This document shows, one piece after another, positions 1 through 11,164 of a DNA stretch of 64,000 nt. Position 1 is the stretch's first letter; each line of letters starts with the position of its first letter. The stretch comes from Steinernema hermaphroditum (lineage: Eukaryota; Nematoda; Chromadorea; Rhabditida; Steinernematidae). The notes under the pieces were generated by a model, which saw nothing but the letters and a program-made list of their open reading frames with translations, did not search any database and was not told the DNA's origin. The DNA lies in contig CM059621.1 in assembly GCA_030435675.1 (NCBI GenBank), positions 16,368,001 through 16,432,000 on the forward strand, given 5' to 3'. A program made the translations under genes and the position numbers.

Positions 1-242
1 TCAGATGGTGATGCCAGATACTGATGGTAGAGCTCCTCAGATACAGCTACGGGGGTAAAGAAATATATCCATGAGACCTCTTCTATGGGTCGATTGGGTC
101 CAAAGCAAACTTGATGAATGTGGATGGATTTTAATGATGTTTATGACTCATTTTTTGCAGCCGCTTATGTCAAGATATTGCAAAGAAGCGATTTTCTAGC
201 ACCACAAAAGGTCAGATTGTGAAACGAAACAATTTCATGTAA
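1..242 (+). CDS. 3' end of an unknown protein-coding gene (partial)
   Basis: Two exon-like blocks join in frame. The first starts before the window (bases 2-54, ending GG before GTAAAG). The second (161-242) follows TTTTTTGCAG and ends in TAA at 240-242. An AATAAA signal begins at 244, with another AATAAA about 20 bp on, as expected for a 3' end. The visible C-terminus is basic and polar (it contains a KKRFSS stretch) with no domain I recognise. The 106-bp intron is longer than most others here. I infer a gene end from splice sites, stop and poly(A) signal; a chance combination is possible because the coding block is short. Confidence 0.33.
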
Positions 243-590
243 AAATAAAGCCTATCCAAGTAATAAAGCCGAGTTTCCTCTCTGGATTTTCCTTATTCGT
301 GCTTCTTATAAAAGCCAAAGCCATTATCCCTTCCGGTGCACCTCTGCATACACGTTCACATGCACATGAAATGGTCCAATCCGGCAGCGCCCCAATGACG
401 CAGTCTCCGTTTCTCTAACAATGCCAATTGCTCAAATTACATGTCATTTATGAATTTATGAGAAACGGGAGCCCTTCAACTCTCGGCTGTCACATTGCAT
501 CTACGGCAGACGGAAACGTGGAAATGGGGATTGGTTTTTTGGGCGACGCTGACAGCGAGCTGTCCTCAGCTATGTACTCAGAGAAGCCGT
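243..590. other. Intergenic DNA, no gene seen
   Basis: After the poly(A) signals I see no ORF with splice sites, RNA gene or clear repeat. The composition turns GC-richer toward 540-590, where the duplicated block begins. Confidence 0.5.
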
Positions 591-1358
591 AGCCCACCTG
601 TCGTCTCCCGGCGGAGCCGCGGGCTTCCCTAATAACCGCTAATTAATAAACCATAAGATCCCGCTTCCCGTGCACCCAAGGACACCAATTAGATCGATAC
701 AGTGTAGGGCCAAGGATCCACTAAGAAATGCATGACTCCCGCGCCGACTGGAAGCGTAATATTTCTAATTTCGGCACTAATTACCGTCAATAAAACGACG
801 GAAATGTGATAATTTATCGTCTTCGCGTGAAAATTAACTTGTTTGTGCCGAGACGATACAGTACATCGTCGAACGGGGAGCGAGAGGAGCGTTTAGCGCC
901 TAATTAGCAAATAGGGCCGTTAGGCCGGCTTTGAGCCGGGCCGCGCACACCTGCCCCCTCCGTGCTAATTAGTGTGACGATCGCACATTTGCATAATGTT
1001 GTCAACGTCTCCGGGGACGTCTCTAATTTGGCTAATTGACGACGACAGGTGGGCGCGGGCTTAAATAAATTAGAGGGAAAAATAGCGCCCTCGACGAAAT
1101 TTGATTGTTTTATTCATACACGCATGCTTGTCCGAAATCCCGTTCGAACGGCGCCATCGTGACGCCCAATAAAAGCATGTCCTTTTGGGCGCGGGCCCCG
1201 CAACGCTACGGCGTAATTGAGCCTAAGTGGTCGGCGCCGCGCACATTATTCACTTGTCGTCGTCTTTGGGGGCGCCGAATTGTCGCAAAATCCAAATTAT
1301 ATGCCAATATTGGGGACATTTATGCGATTCGGCAATTGTTTAAATCTCGCTTGTCACA
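591..1358 (+). repeat. Inverted, rearranged duplicate of the alr-1 intron DNA (copy 1)
   Basis: Block A (591-1000) is a near-identical reverse complement of 4991-5404. Block B (about 1213-1358) matches the reverse complement of about 5436-5556. Between A and B lies about 212 bp not shared. Read on the same strand, copy 1 has the order A-B and copy 2 has B-A, so this is not a simple inversion. No homeodomain coding sequence accompanies copy 1. The open frame at 1105-1500 overlaps the duplicate and is probably not a gene. Confidence 0.8.
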
Positions 1359-4300
1359 ACCGATCGGCAAGAGGCGGAAACGTGGAATTTACGGGCGAAT
1401 TGGAGAGGAAAGGACAAAGCGCATTCGATTTGGGGACCAAATTGGACGTGCCAGGGGGCGATTAGGGGTCGGAGCCAGGGTCATATGGAATTCATGGTGA
1501 TCAGCTGAGCGGTTTGAAGTAATGGATTGTGTTTTAAATTCATGAATTTGTCGGTGAAGTGTGGAAACTGTAGATCCATCGATCTTGACATTCATGTGAC
1601 GCTTCTGAACTAAAGATTAGTGACGTATTCGCCGAACCGACCTGCTGTGATCAAAAATTAGAATGCCATCACCGGTCGGTAGCCAACCTTAACAAAACGA
1701 GATCCAGTGTTCAAGTCTCCGACAGCAGGTTGTTGTCCCTAGCAGTGATCCTGACGACTGTGGATCTGAAGGGTTTCGGACTCGTTTTGGACTAGGATCA
1801 CTGGTCCCTAGAACTGATCGAATAGACGTTAATATAGTCGTCCTGTCATCAAATTCCTGCTGTCTGCCAAACTACTTATCGCTTTGACATACGGTAATCA
1901 ACATCTGGTGCCCACTCAGGTGAATCAGTTGATTTTTGCAGATTTTCTGGGTTTGAGAAGTAGCGATAAAATCTGTGAAAGTGTGATTCTCACAAACCGC
2001 TTTTGTCCCACAAATGCTCATAATTTCGAGGTCGTTCACCGGGAAATTAGGTCGAAGAGATGACATCATAAGGAATGTAGGAGTCCAGCGCTGCCAAGAA
2101 ATGTTGGTGGCCTCCACTTTGAGCACCATTATAATGCAAAATAAATTCTATACGAATTCTTCCAGCCGGAAATGGGCCAATGCCGAAACCGAATGAAAGT
2201 CGTTGCGACGACAAGTATATGAAAAGGCAAGAAATGAAGCTTCCATATTAAAAGGAGACTACGGTTGCAAAGAGAAGGGTCTTGGATTTGTCACTGCAGT
2301 GTTCAGGGTGATAGTTCAACAGTAAAAATAAATAGTTTTTACGTCCCGTATCGTTGGCAGCAAATCAAATATGCACCATATGCTGTTACCGAGTACATGA
2401 CTAAAGGTGTTCTGGGTAGACCGGCGGTTTTGGCAATGAGACAAGCCGTAATGCGATTGCGAATCTTGCTACATAATGTGTAATAGTGTTTATTTTACTT
2501 GATGCTTGAACGAAGTACATAAAAAAAACCTTCATTTTCGGCGGAAAAGGACAGGAATCGGACTATTGGGATGCAGCAAATATAACGAATCGAAGCACAT
2601 ACTAATTAGGGTAAACTGCAGGTTAGGCACGAAAAAAGAATAAATGAACAAAAATAAGGTTAGCCCTAATGAGGTTGGAAGGTTATAATCCCACCAAAAA
2701 CGGTTACAATTGAATACTCAGATTGATTCACTGAAACAGAGCATAAAGCTTGGGCACGAAAAAATAAATGATCAAAAAGTAAAACAAGATTTACCCTTGA
2801 ATCGGTAGTTACGAAACGGTAAACCGTTATGCCGCAGGGACATCGTAGTCCCAAGCTTTCTTCTTGCTGCCGCACATGATACCGTTCCCAAAACAAGGTA
2901 ATAAAACAAATGGTTCCTGTTCCCTTTCGCCAAATCACACCGCAAGCGATTTATGCTTTCCAACAGCCACAAGTGCAGAATTGTGTAAAGATGTTCATTC
3001 CAACATATGAGTCGCCTGTTGATGTAAAGTTTGTGTAAAATGCGGTAGCTTTCTAGCATGAAAGTCAATCAAACCGATCTTCCAAAAATGTAATTCAGTT
3101 GTGTCAAACTTAGCTTTTAGTGCCTCCAAAAATTCCGCCGATTCCGAAACACCTTTAAAACGAAGAAATCAAAACCTACTTTTAGTGAGTTTGAGCCCTT
3201 ACAATCAAAAATCGGTTAAAATCATTAGGCATGAGCCTAAGCCAAACCTAAATATTAGGTCATGCAGAATAATGAATACGAGACTCGCTTCGCAACAGAA
3301 TGAGTCGCCGAGTTGATGTACAGTTTGTATACAAAAGTGTGCTCAAATATGCTCAAACTTTTCTCAGGTATGTCGTGGGAGGACCTGTAGACGATCACGG
3401 TATTTGTGGACTTGCTTAACATCATCGGTTTGATTTATGACAGTATGTGTTCGACTCCTCAACCTAACCTCTATATGAACCGCGTCTCAGTCCAATCTGC
3501 GTCTGTCACTTGGAAACGTTCACAAGTGGCAAAATCCGGGAGCTTTGAGCATAGTACTATATTTAAGTGTGATTTTAAGTGATTATTACGGTATTGAGAC
3601 TGAGATAATCTGAGATAATAATCTGAGACAAAAATTGTCATTTTCTGCCGACGATTCGTCCTAGTCTATCAAAAGAATCGACCGTAACTCGATTGTTAAA
3701 CTGTCAACCATGAAGTTTTCGGCGTGAAACTGATCAAATTGGGAATATAATCAATAACCATGTAAAAAAATAAAGCGTAGTCTTCATCAATTCATACTTC
3801 ATATTCAGACGAACTGCGCAAATCTACTGTCGGGTTGGCCTCAGGGTGGATTTCGTCTCAACCGTCATTTCGACTACGGACGTTGGGTTCTACGACTCTC
3901 AAATCCACATACTGCAGTTTAACTACCGCTCTCAAAAATCCACCTACTAATTGCAATTCCACGCTTGGCATATTTACCGTCGTTTACCTTTAGTACAAGA
4001 ACCGTTGTATGGTTCGGGTTTTCTCATTGGTCTTGTTTCCGTATCGATACTCAAAAAGACGTCCTGATTCTACCTTATATCCATGACATTACATCAACGA
4101 CAATCTACTATTTGAACACATAAGAAGGGATTGTAGGAAATGGAAGATAGTGCCTAAATTCCCTACAATCTATGGCGGCATTTTGCTTCCTAAGGATTAC
4201 ACATTGCTACACTAAGCAGTTTGACATTTCAGGCAGCCATAAGACGATTTGGAGACGTGCAGATTCTCTGGACGTTCCCGAACAGGCTTCAGAGAGATTA

Positions 4301-4697
4301 TCGGTTAAAAGTTCGTTCGAAATAAGCCAGTTAATTACGTTTTTTTTATACTTAGACCCCCTTTCCCTATTCATTGTTTAACCAAAGGATCACAGATTAA
4401 GAAACGCCACTTTAGGAGTGACACAAGGAAGGAAATCTGATGCTGAAGAGGTTAGGAACCGCATGCATTTCTAATGCCAAGTGCTCTGACACTCGACCTT
4501 GTGCAAAATTAAGCAATAACGTACCACAGGACAGTATGTTTAAGAAGTCGTCACTCCTACTTTTGAACGAGAACATGATCCATATTTCAATAAACAATTT
4601 ATAGAACTATCCTAATGACAAACAAAACACAAATAGACTCTATATACATTTGCATCAAATCATGAGATTCGCATCACAACGCTCCATGACACAAGCA
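1359..4697. other. Intergenic DNA between the duplicate block and alr-1
   Basis: AT-rich non-coding DNA. Short ORFs are present on both strands but lack splice context or recognisable domains. Positions 2951-3025 match 50318-50390 (a 75-bp dispersed repeat around GTCGCCTRTTGATGTA). A short run of TGAGATAATC-like repeats lies near 3600-3630. The 3' UTR of alr-1 should occupy the right edge on the minus strand. Confidence 0.45.
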
Positions 4698-6113
4698 TCA
4701 GTCGGCGAACTTTGGGACCAGGGCTACCGTATTCGCTCCGTAGAGTTGAGAGAGAAGGTTGAGGTAGGCGATTTGGAGAGGATTCTGAATCGGCGATGGC
4801 GGAGTGAGTGGTGGCGCAATCATGGTATGCTGAGGATGAGCGTAAGGATGGTGGAGTCCGCCAGGCGCCGACGTCCTTTCCTGTTTCCGCCACTTGGCCC
4901 TTCGGTTCTGGAACCAGACCTGCACGCGGGCTTCCGTCAGGGTCACTCTGTTGGCGAGGTCTTCCCTAAAACGAGTCCGTTAGCTCCGGCAACATTATGC
5001 AAATGTGCGATCGTCACACTAATTAGCACGGAGGGAGCAGGTGTGCGCGGCCCGGCTCAAAGCCGGCCTAACGGCCCTATTTGCTAATTAGGCGCTAAAC
5101 GCTCCTCTCGCTCCCCGTTCGACGATGTACCGTATTGACTCGGCACAAACAAGTTAATTTCCACGCGAAGACGATAAATTATCACATTTCCGTCGTTTTA
5201 TTGACGGTAATTAGTGCCGAAATTAGAAATATTACGCTTCCAGTCGGCGCGGGAGTCATGCATTTCTTAGTGGATCCTCGGCCAGAGCTGCACTGTATCG
5301 ATCTAATTGGTGTCCTTGGGTGCACAGGAAGCAGGATCTTATGGTTTATTAATTAGCGGTTATTAGGGAAGCCCGCGGCTCCGCCGGGAGACGACAGGTG
5401 GGCTCTCTCACCTAGGCAAACATGTCGTTTCTTGGCGACAAGCGAGATTTTAGCCATAAACGGGGGCCTATGATGCGGATTTTGCGACAATTCGGCGCCC
5501 CCAAAGACGACGACAAGTGAATAATGGCGCTGCGCCGAGCACTTAGGCTCAATTACGGTGAGGAGCCCGCTGCAGGAGCCCAGTGGAGGACCCTCGAAGA
5601 AGCAATTACAAACCTTGTGAACACGTCAGGGTAGTGGGTGCGCGCGAACACCTTCTCCAACTCCTCCAGCTGATAGGCGCTGAAGGTGGTACGGTATCGG
5701 CGCTGCTTCCTCTTTCCGTTCTCGTCGGGACTCCCCGACTCGTCCGGCGACATTTGACCCGATTCCGAGACGCTCGGCGTCGAGTCGATCTGGCCTGAAA
5801 CGGAGAAGGACTCAGGGTCAGGGACTGAGATGGCGCTCTTACAGGTGAGTTTGGAATCCTGGGGAGTCCGACTGCGCTCCTTCGAGTCATCGGAGACTGT
5901 GGTTACCGTAATCTCGGGCTTGGCCGTGAGACTCTCGATGGCGAAGGGGGAGACGAACGGTCTGGCGCCGTTCTTGTCGCCGAGCTCGACGACGCTCTTG
6001 GCGGCGGCGGCGGCCTGGGCGGCGAAGTAGTTCTGGTGGAGGGCCATGAAGTGTTTGGCGAAGTCGCCGGGCTCCGAGGTGGCCGAGGTCGCCAGAAGCT
6101 GGGTCATGTTCAT
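4698..6113 (-). CDS. alr-1: Aristaless-type paired-like homeodomain transcription factor
   Basis: Sequence-specific nuclear regulator of the aristaless/ARX class; in nematodes alr-1 acts in neuron and glia differentiation (family knowledge). Exon 1 runs 6113-5614 and exon 2 4965-4698, 768 nt for 255 residues. The start is the ATG of MNMTQLL. N-terminal features are an alanine run (about residues 33-38) and a Ser/Pro/acidic stretch. The homeodomain starts with [19 protein letters not shown] near the end of exon 1 and resumes in exon 2 as [17 protein letters not shown], so the intron splits an Arg codon inside the domain. Donor GTTTGT and acceptor TTTTAG are good. No OAR-type tail is evident, and the protein is shorter than vertebrate ARX. 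The 648-bp intron carries the second copy of the inverted duplication. Upstream non-coding exons may exist. Confidence 0.93.
4991..5556 (-). repeat. Inverted, rearranged duplicate inside the alr-1 intron (copy 2)
   Basis: Fills most of the alr-1 intron. Block A' is 4991-5404 and B' about 5436-5556; both match 591-1358 on the opposite strand but in swapped order. A' stops about 25 bp before the alr-1 exon 2 acceptor. The long high-identity match suggests recent duplication or conserved regulatory DNA. Confidence 0.8.
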
Positions 6114-7320
6114 CGCGACTTCTGAAAGGAGAGGCTCAGGACGGTGCTCCTCGGAGTGTCCTCGCGGCGACCTGTCACGGAGACGTCTGCCGAGGGGGTG
6201 AAGCGGGATTATCCGCGCCGAAACTCGCGTATCTCGAGATACAATTAAATTAGCGCGCGTTCCTTAATGAAGCGCGAGGGAATGGGGCTTGTTTACGTTA
6301 ATTAAACGGCGCTAATCCTCGGCGTTTTCCCTCCAATTAGCGAAACTCTCAAAAGAACGGCGGCTATTCTTGGCCTCCCCGGTGGCAACAACGTGGACAG
6401 CGCGGCCTCTTATTAATTCGCGGAGCCTCGGGGCGTCTCGCGCGCCCAAATTGAGTTAATTGAGACGCTTAACCCGATTATTAGTCGCCGAAAGCGATCG
6501 TCGGAATTTGCAGAGAGTCCGATGCGTTTAGGGGGCACTGTAAAAGGGCCCGGGGACCGTTTAGGGTCTCTGCGCAGGGCACTAAACGTAATTGTGGAAA
6601 TTTGGATATCCCGGCGGCGTCGAATGTCACGCTAATAGACCTGTAATGAATGGGAAATGCGATCTGAGGGCGCCAGGGTCGCGTTCTGAAGACAACATGC
6701 ATAATTAATATTATTAGACGTGTTCGCGGTGGGAACCGAGAAGTGGCGCCCGAGGGCTAAGTGACCCAATCAGGATAGGGCCAAAAGAAGGGCCTGGCGC
6801 CCGAGAGGGGACGGGGAATGACCAACGCTGTCGGCGCGCGGCATTACCGTATTTGGCGGCGAGTTGCCTGTCGCGGCGGGTGGGGAGGAGCCGAGTAATG
6901 CGACAATTAGTCGGTCCCGCCACGCCTCCGGCGCTGCTACCGCGGCGGGCGCGCGCGGCCAGGCCTAATCGCTTAATTTGGTTGTGATTCGCTTGTACGC
7001 GATTAGTGGCGAGCGCGATCGCCATTTGTGGGTCGGTTAGGGAGTGAGTCAAAGGAAACAGGCTCTGCGATCCGATAATTGGGCAGAAAAGTGATTACGG
7101 TGGATCGGCCGGGACGGCGTAGTCGATTAATTGCAGGTAAAAATAGCGAATTTCGACACAAAGGGACATAGGGCGACCTCGGGACGCCCTCTTCGCCCAA
7201 GTCACTTACCGTAGCCGAAAGCGGCGGCGCCCAAAACAATCGACTCTTAATTACAAGGCTCCAAGTGGTCCGAAACGACCATAATTACTCATTAAGTCAC
7301 GGAGATTGACGTCGACAGAA
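6114..7320 (-). promoter_or_regulatory. Probable alr-1 promoter/upstream region rich in TAATTA-type motifs
   Basis: Immediately upstream of the alr-1 start the DNA is dense in TTAATTAA, CCAATTAG, GCTAATC and GATTAG words set in GC-rich sequence, for example 6240-6480 and 6950-7150. These resemble homeodomain core sites (TAATTA), so auto- or cross-regulation by homeodomain proteins is possible. Similar words recur out to about 18 kb, so they may reflect regional composition instead. No TATA box or initiator is obvious. Confidence 0.35.
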
Positions 7321-7407
7321 GAAATAATTGCGCTGTCGTGGCGGGACCGAAATAAATATTTGCGGAAGAAACGCGATTTACTATCTCAACAAACAGTTTG
7401 ACTCATT
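7321..7407 (+). repeat. 87-bp direct repeat, copy 1
   Basis: Begins GAAATAATTGCGCTGTCGTG and is nearly identical to 9478-9564; I see one substitution (CTCAACAAAC versus CTCGACAAAC). The 2.1 kb between the copies carries other repeats, so the pair could bracket an insertion or be a duplicated regulatory element. Confidence 0.85.
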
Positions 7408-8018
7408 CCATTTGCAATCGAAGCAATCAGTCACCCGATCGCCAAATGGCATAGTGACTGGTAAGCGTCGTCTTATCGCATTTTTATAATTCTTTGGAAC
7501 ACAAATGGCTTACGATAAGAGCTCTGCTAAGTCGATGGGATGATTTCAAAATTAAGAAGCAAAGAGTAATCGGATTATGTCATTGAAAAAATCGGTTCAC
7601 ATGGTGAATGATCTGCTCAGAATGATGATGATTAAACAAACGCATATTCGGGAATAGACGAGATTAGCCTAATATCGTATCAGCTCCTCCTCCTGATCCG
7701 GCTAAAGGCGATTACGACATTAGATATATGGGGGGTAAATTTAAAAAATGAAAAACATTGGACGAAACGTCATTCGTGTTGTTGCGAAAAATTACAAAAT
7801 TTGGAAGAGTCAGATGGGAAATAACAGGAAGTGATCGGTCTTGGTAGGGCCATCGCTAGAAACGGGATCAAACGTTGATTTGTCTTTGAGACAGGCAAAA
7901 TAGTTCTCACACACCACATCGCGTTAAAAAGCGCGCAGCCTCAAAAATAGTATGTTCTACACCTCTTCGCCTAGATTTATAGAAGAAAAAATGGACCTTT
8001 AGGTTTACAAATATTGAT

Positions 8019-8229
8019 GTTGCGTGGTACAGGCATCAAAAATACTGTATTGTACATTGTCTTTATGCAGAAGAAATAATTCACTTGAAATGTCAAATTC
8101 GGGCCGTTTGCGTTACTGAAGCCATCTGATTTGAGATAATTCTTCAACTCGTTATAGTACTGAAAATTAGCCATTTTTGAAATCGAATGCGATATGCACA
8201 GATCTCACTTTATGGAATCTACACTGATA
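8019..8229 (-). repeat. Dispersed 210-bp repeat with open frame (copy 1)
   Basis: Reverse-complement match to 43340-43554. It holds an open frame starting MANFQYYNELKNYL, with one K-to-E difference and a small indel between copies. The match extends about 45 bp upstream of the ATG (GTAGATTCCATAAAGTGAG), so this is a repeated DNA segment, not just a shared protein motif. A TTTTCAG inside the frame and a GTGAAT near the end suggest an old exon. I do not recognise the product. Confidence 0.7.
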
Positions 8230-8759
8230 ACGATGTTACCTATGCAAATAATGGTGAAAAATTTAGTTAAAATTTGGAAGATAACGAGAGATTCAAGGTT
8301 GGTCATCAAAACGCACAACGTCTTTTACACGACCAATCGGTCAAAGAAATGTGAAAACAAAAATTAAATTCCATATCGGGAAGACAATACAACTCAACAG
8401 CTGTCGAAACTGTCTGGATAGCTAGGTGGCCATAGACGGCGCTCTAGTCTTACAGCTCGGCCTCGGCATTGCGTAACTGCTTCTACCTTCTCTACAGGTT
8501 CTCGGCTATTGTTTTCCAATGCATAAGAATTAAGAAAACGGAGATTTTAAGTGGCCACTACTATACATAGGATTCGGATCGCCTTGATTTGGTGCTTGTT
8601 TACGACTGCGCAGTTTTGTTTGCTGCAATCGCGATCTGAACTAATTCTTTCATGCAGATGTCTTTTTGGGTTCATACACTGTAAATTCTTTGTTGGTTCA
8701 AAAATTGGAATACTTAACCTTGCTAATTAATCCTTTTACCACAAGCGAAATCCTGCTGA

Positions 8760-9410
8760 ATTGTATCGCCAAAAATCGTATCTTCGACATCTTTGAGGTT
8801 TGGTGCAGCTGCTAACGAAAGCATTTATTTCAATCTAACAAGTCTCAGATGACATCAAGAAATCAATTGAAAGATTTCAATCCATGTGGTCATGAAACCG
8901 TGCTCGTCACACTAGAATTGAATGGAATTGCACCTCATCCATTACAATGTATCAAGTTTGAAATGCACTAATTCTTAGGAAATTTATTATTGAAAAGATT
9001 GCTATGATGTGACTTAGAAACAGTGGTTTCAGTTGCCAGGCCCATCGCATTTCAAAGAGACGGCGACAAAAATTCAATTACTGGGCAGTTTTCCCTCTAA
9101 TAATCGCGATCTTAGCCATTCAGCTGATCCTACCGAAGCCAAAAATCGTGTCTTTGCTCCAGCTGTTTACCAAGTATTAGCAGGTTTCTTAATGGCAATT
9201 ATTTCGACCTATCAAGTCTCGGACATCATCAAGATTGTTCAATTTTTGTCTGTGATCGGAAAAAACCGTGTTTGTCACATTGTGAATGGGATTGCACTTT
9301 ATCTATTGCAATGTGTCAAGTCTTTCAAATGCACTAATTCTTAGGAAAATGATTATTGAGAGGATTACCATGTGATGCACTATGATGTGACTGCTTTAGA
9401 AACAATGCAT
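8760..9410 (+). repeat. Two diverged direct-repeat units of about 370 bp
   Basis: The unit at about 8760-9030 recurs at about 9135-9410. Shared landmarks are CCAAAAATCGT, CAAGTCTC-GA-ATCA, GTCACA, and AAATGCACTAATTCTTAGGA followed by ATTATTGA and ATGATGTGAC. Divergence is high, so this is an old tandem duplication. The 103-codon frame at 9033-9344 lies in it and lacks support as a gene. Confidence 0.6.
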
Positions 9411-9477
9411 CACAATTGGAGCTACAGCAAAAAGGGACCGAAATGGCGATAATTACGTCAAAAGACGTAAAAACAGA

Positions 9478-9564
9478 GAAATAATTGCGCTGTCGTGGCG
9501 GGACCGAAATAAATATTTGCGGAAGAAACGCGATTTACTATCTCGACAAACAGTTTGACTCATT
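9478..9564 (+). repeat. 87-bp direct repeat, copy 2
   Basis: Second copy of 7321-7407. Weak similarity continues just upstream (ATAATTAC words), then both copies diverge. Confidence 0.85.
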
Positions 9565-10263
9565 TGATTACAGTTTAGGGCGTTAGGCCAGCACCGACAG
9601 CCTGATGGAGATCGTGTCGACTGGTAAAAGTCGGTCTTATCTTCGGAAAATACCAAAATCGAATCACTTTCCGATCAAAGCAAATCGGAAAGAAAAGAAT
9701 GCATTGTAATCGGATTACTGTAAGACTACAAGAAACAAGGAATGTGGTCGAATATTTCAGCGGTCACACAACGAGTAGACCCTTCCGAGGATAGACATGC
9801 TCCCGTGGAATCCCTCCTCCAATTATATTAGCAAAGGCGAGATTAGGAGGGCAGTGACGCAAAGCGATGACGAGTGGCGGTGCACTCCTGAAGGGCCGGA
9901 AATTGGCCGCCTCCTTGCATAATTCGACTTTTGAATAGGGAAAATTAGAGAAAGGAGAGGAAGTGGCGCATTAGGGAGTGACTGTCCCTGCAGGGCACAA
10001 ATAGTAAAGTGCCTAGAAGGTATCTGGGGCGAGAGATGTTGCAGGCACAGAGTCCATCTCGAAGCGATCCACTCTGTGAATGTTGTCGCGCCGGTCCCGG
10101 GCGGAAATTAGAAATTATATATGTGAGCGGAAGTGAGAGAACACTGCGTAAGTGTTTTCGGACAGAAGCAGAAGAAGACATGACCCGGGTGGACTCTGCA
10201 AAAGCCTCTCAGACGGATCATGGCCACGTCGACGATCCAATAATATCCGAACAGTGTTGTAGA

Positions 10264-10398
10264 CATGTTTCTTTGGACGTCCTCGGGAAGTGCCTTGACG
10301 CACTCCGGAATTGCCAAGAGTTTCCGCATTACATCAGCGTTGTTTTTTAGCCGCTCTCTGACTAATCGGACATACTTTTGCGACGCCAAAGTTCCAGC
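10264..10398 (-). CDS. Possible isolated exon of unknown gene
   Basis: A minus-strand open stretch translates to a charged helical segment (contains LVRERLKNNADVMRKLLAI). It follows a possible acceptor (TTACGGTAG), but I cannot find a start codon, partner exons or a definite donor, and I recognise no family. It may be a remnant exon or a chance frame in otherwise non-coding DNA. Confidence 0.18.
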
Positions 10399-11164
10399 AA
10401 ACTACCGTAATCGCGTCTAATCTCATTTCCTCCCTCCGGCGCCATCATCGGATCATCTCGAGGGGACGTAGACCTGTTGCTATTTCGACAAGAAGGACGG
10501 CTGAGACCAGATCAGCCGCGTGCTGAGCTGTTTTTATCCAAATTCACCTATTTAGAGGGCTCTGCACTGAAGTGCACTCTGTTTGTGATACAAAATGATG
10601 ATCTACCCTTGGAGGACGTCAGATGTGTTATGGATTATGTAAGGAAAACAATTAACATTCGTCGAAATATCGTCTATTGAAAGCGAAAAACAGTCAAGTC
10701 ATCTGTTTTTGAAAGTACATGAGGTAATATCCCCTTATAAAAAGAGTGTTATTTCCGGTGGAGGTCAAGTTGGTGAGCTCAGCAGGGACGGGTTTAATAC
10801 CCAGTCTACTTCTTCTTTTCATAATTTACAAGAGGTCATCATCTTGTTCAGCGATCGAATTTTATTTTAGTCTCATTCCTTTTATAGCTGCATTGCTGGA
10901 TTTGACGTTTCATAAGCCGCCTTTCATAAGGGCTCATTACAGTATGCCCAAGGCGCCTGAAATAGCGCGCAATTCCTCTCATAACATTGTTGTTAATCGC
11001 GAACATTACTCAGTCAGCAGCGGCTTAACCTATATTTACGGGCTTCTCAGTATCGGGTGCACGTTGACGTAGATAAGCCGAGTGTTATTACCTCCAATTC
11101 AACGTTGGAGCGACATGAGATGAGGGGATGCTGTGGGTAAGGCGCTAATCTGTTCAAGGGGGTC

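Noticed and set aside
10108..10389. A complete 93-codon gene
   Set aside because: The nominal start is TTG, and after the charged helix segment the frame becomes low-quality; kept only as a weak possible exon.
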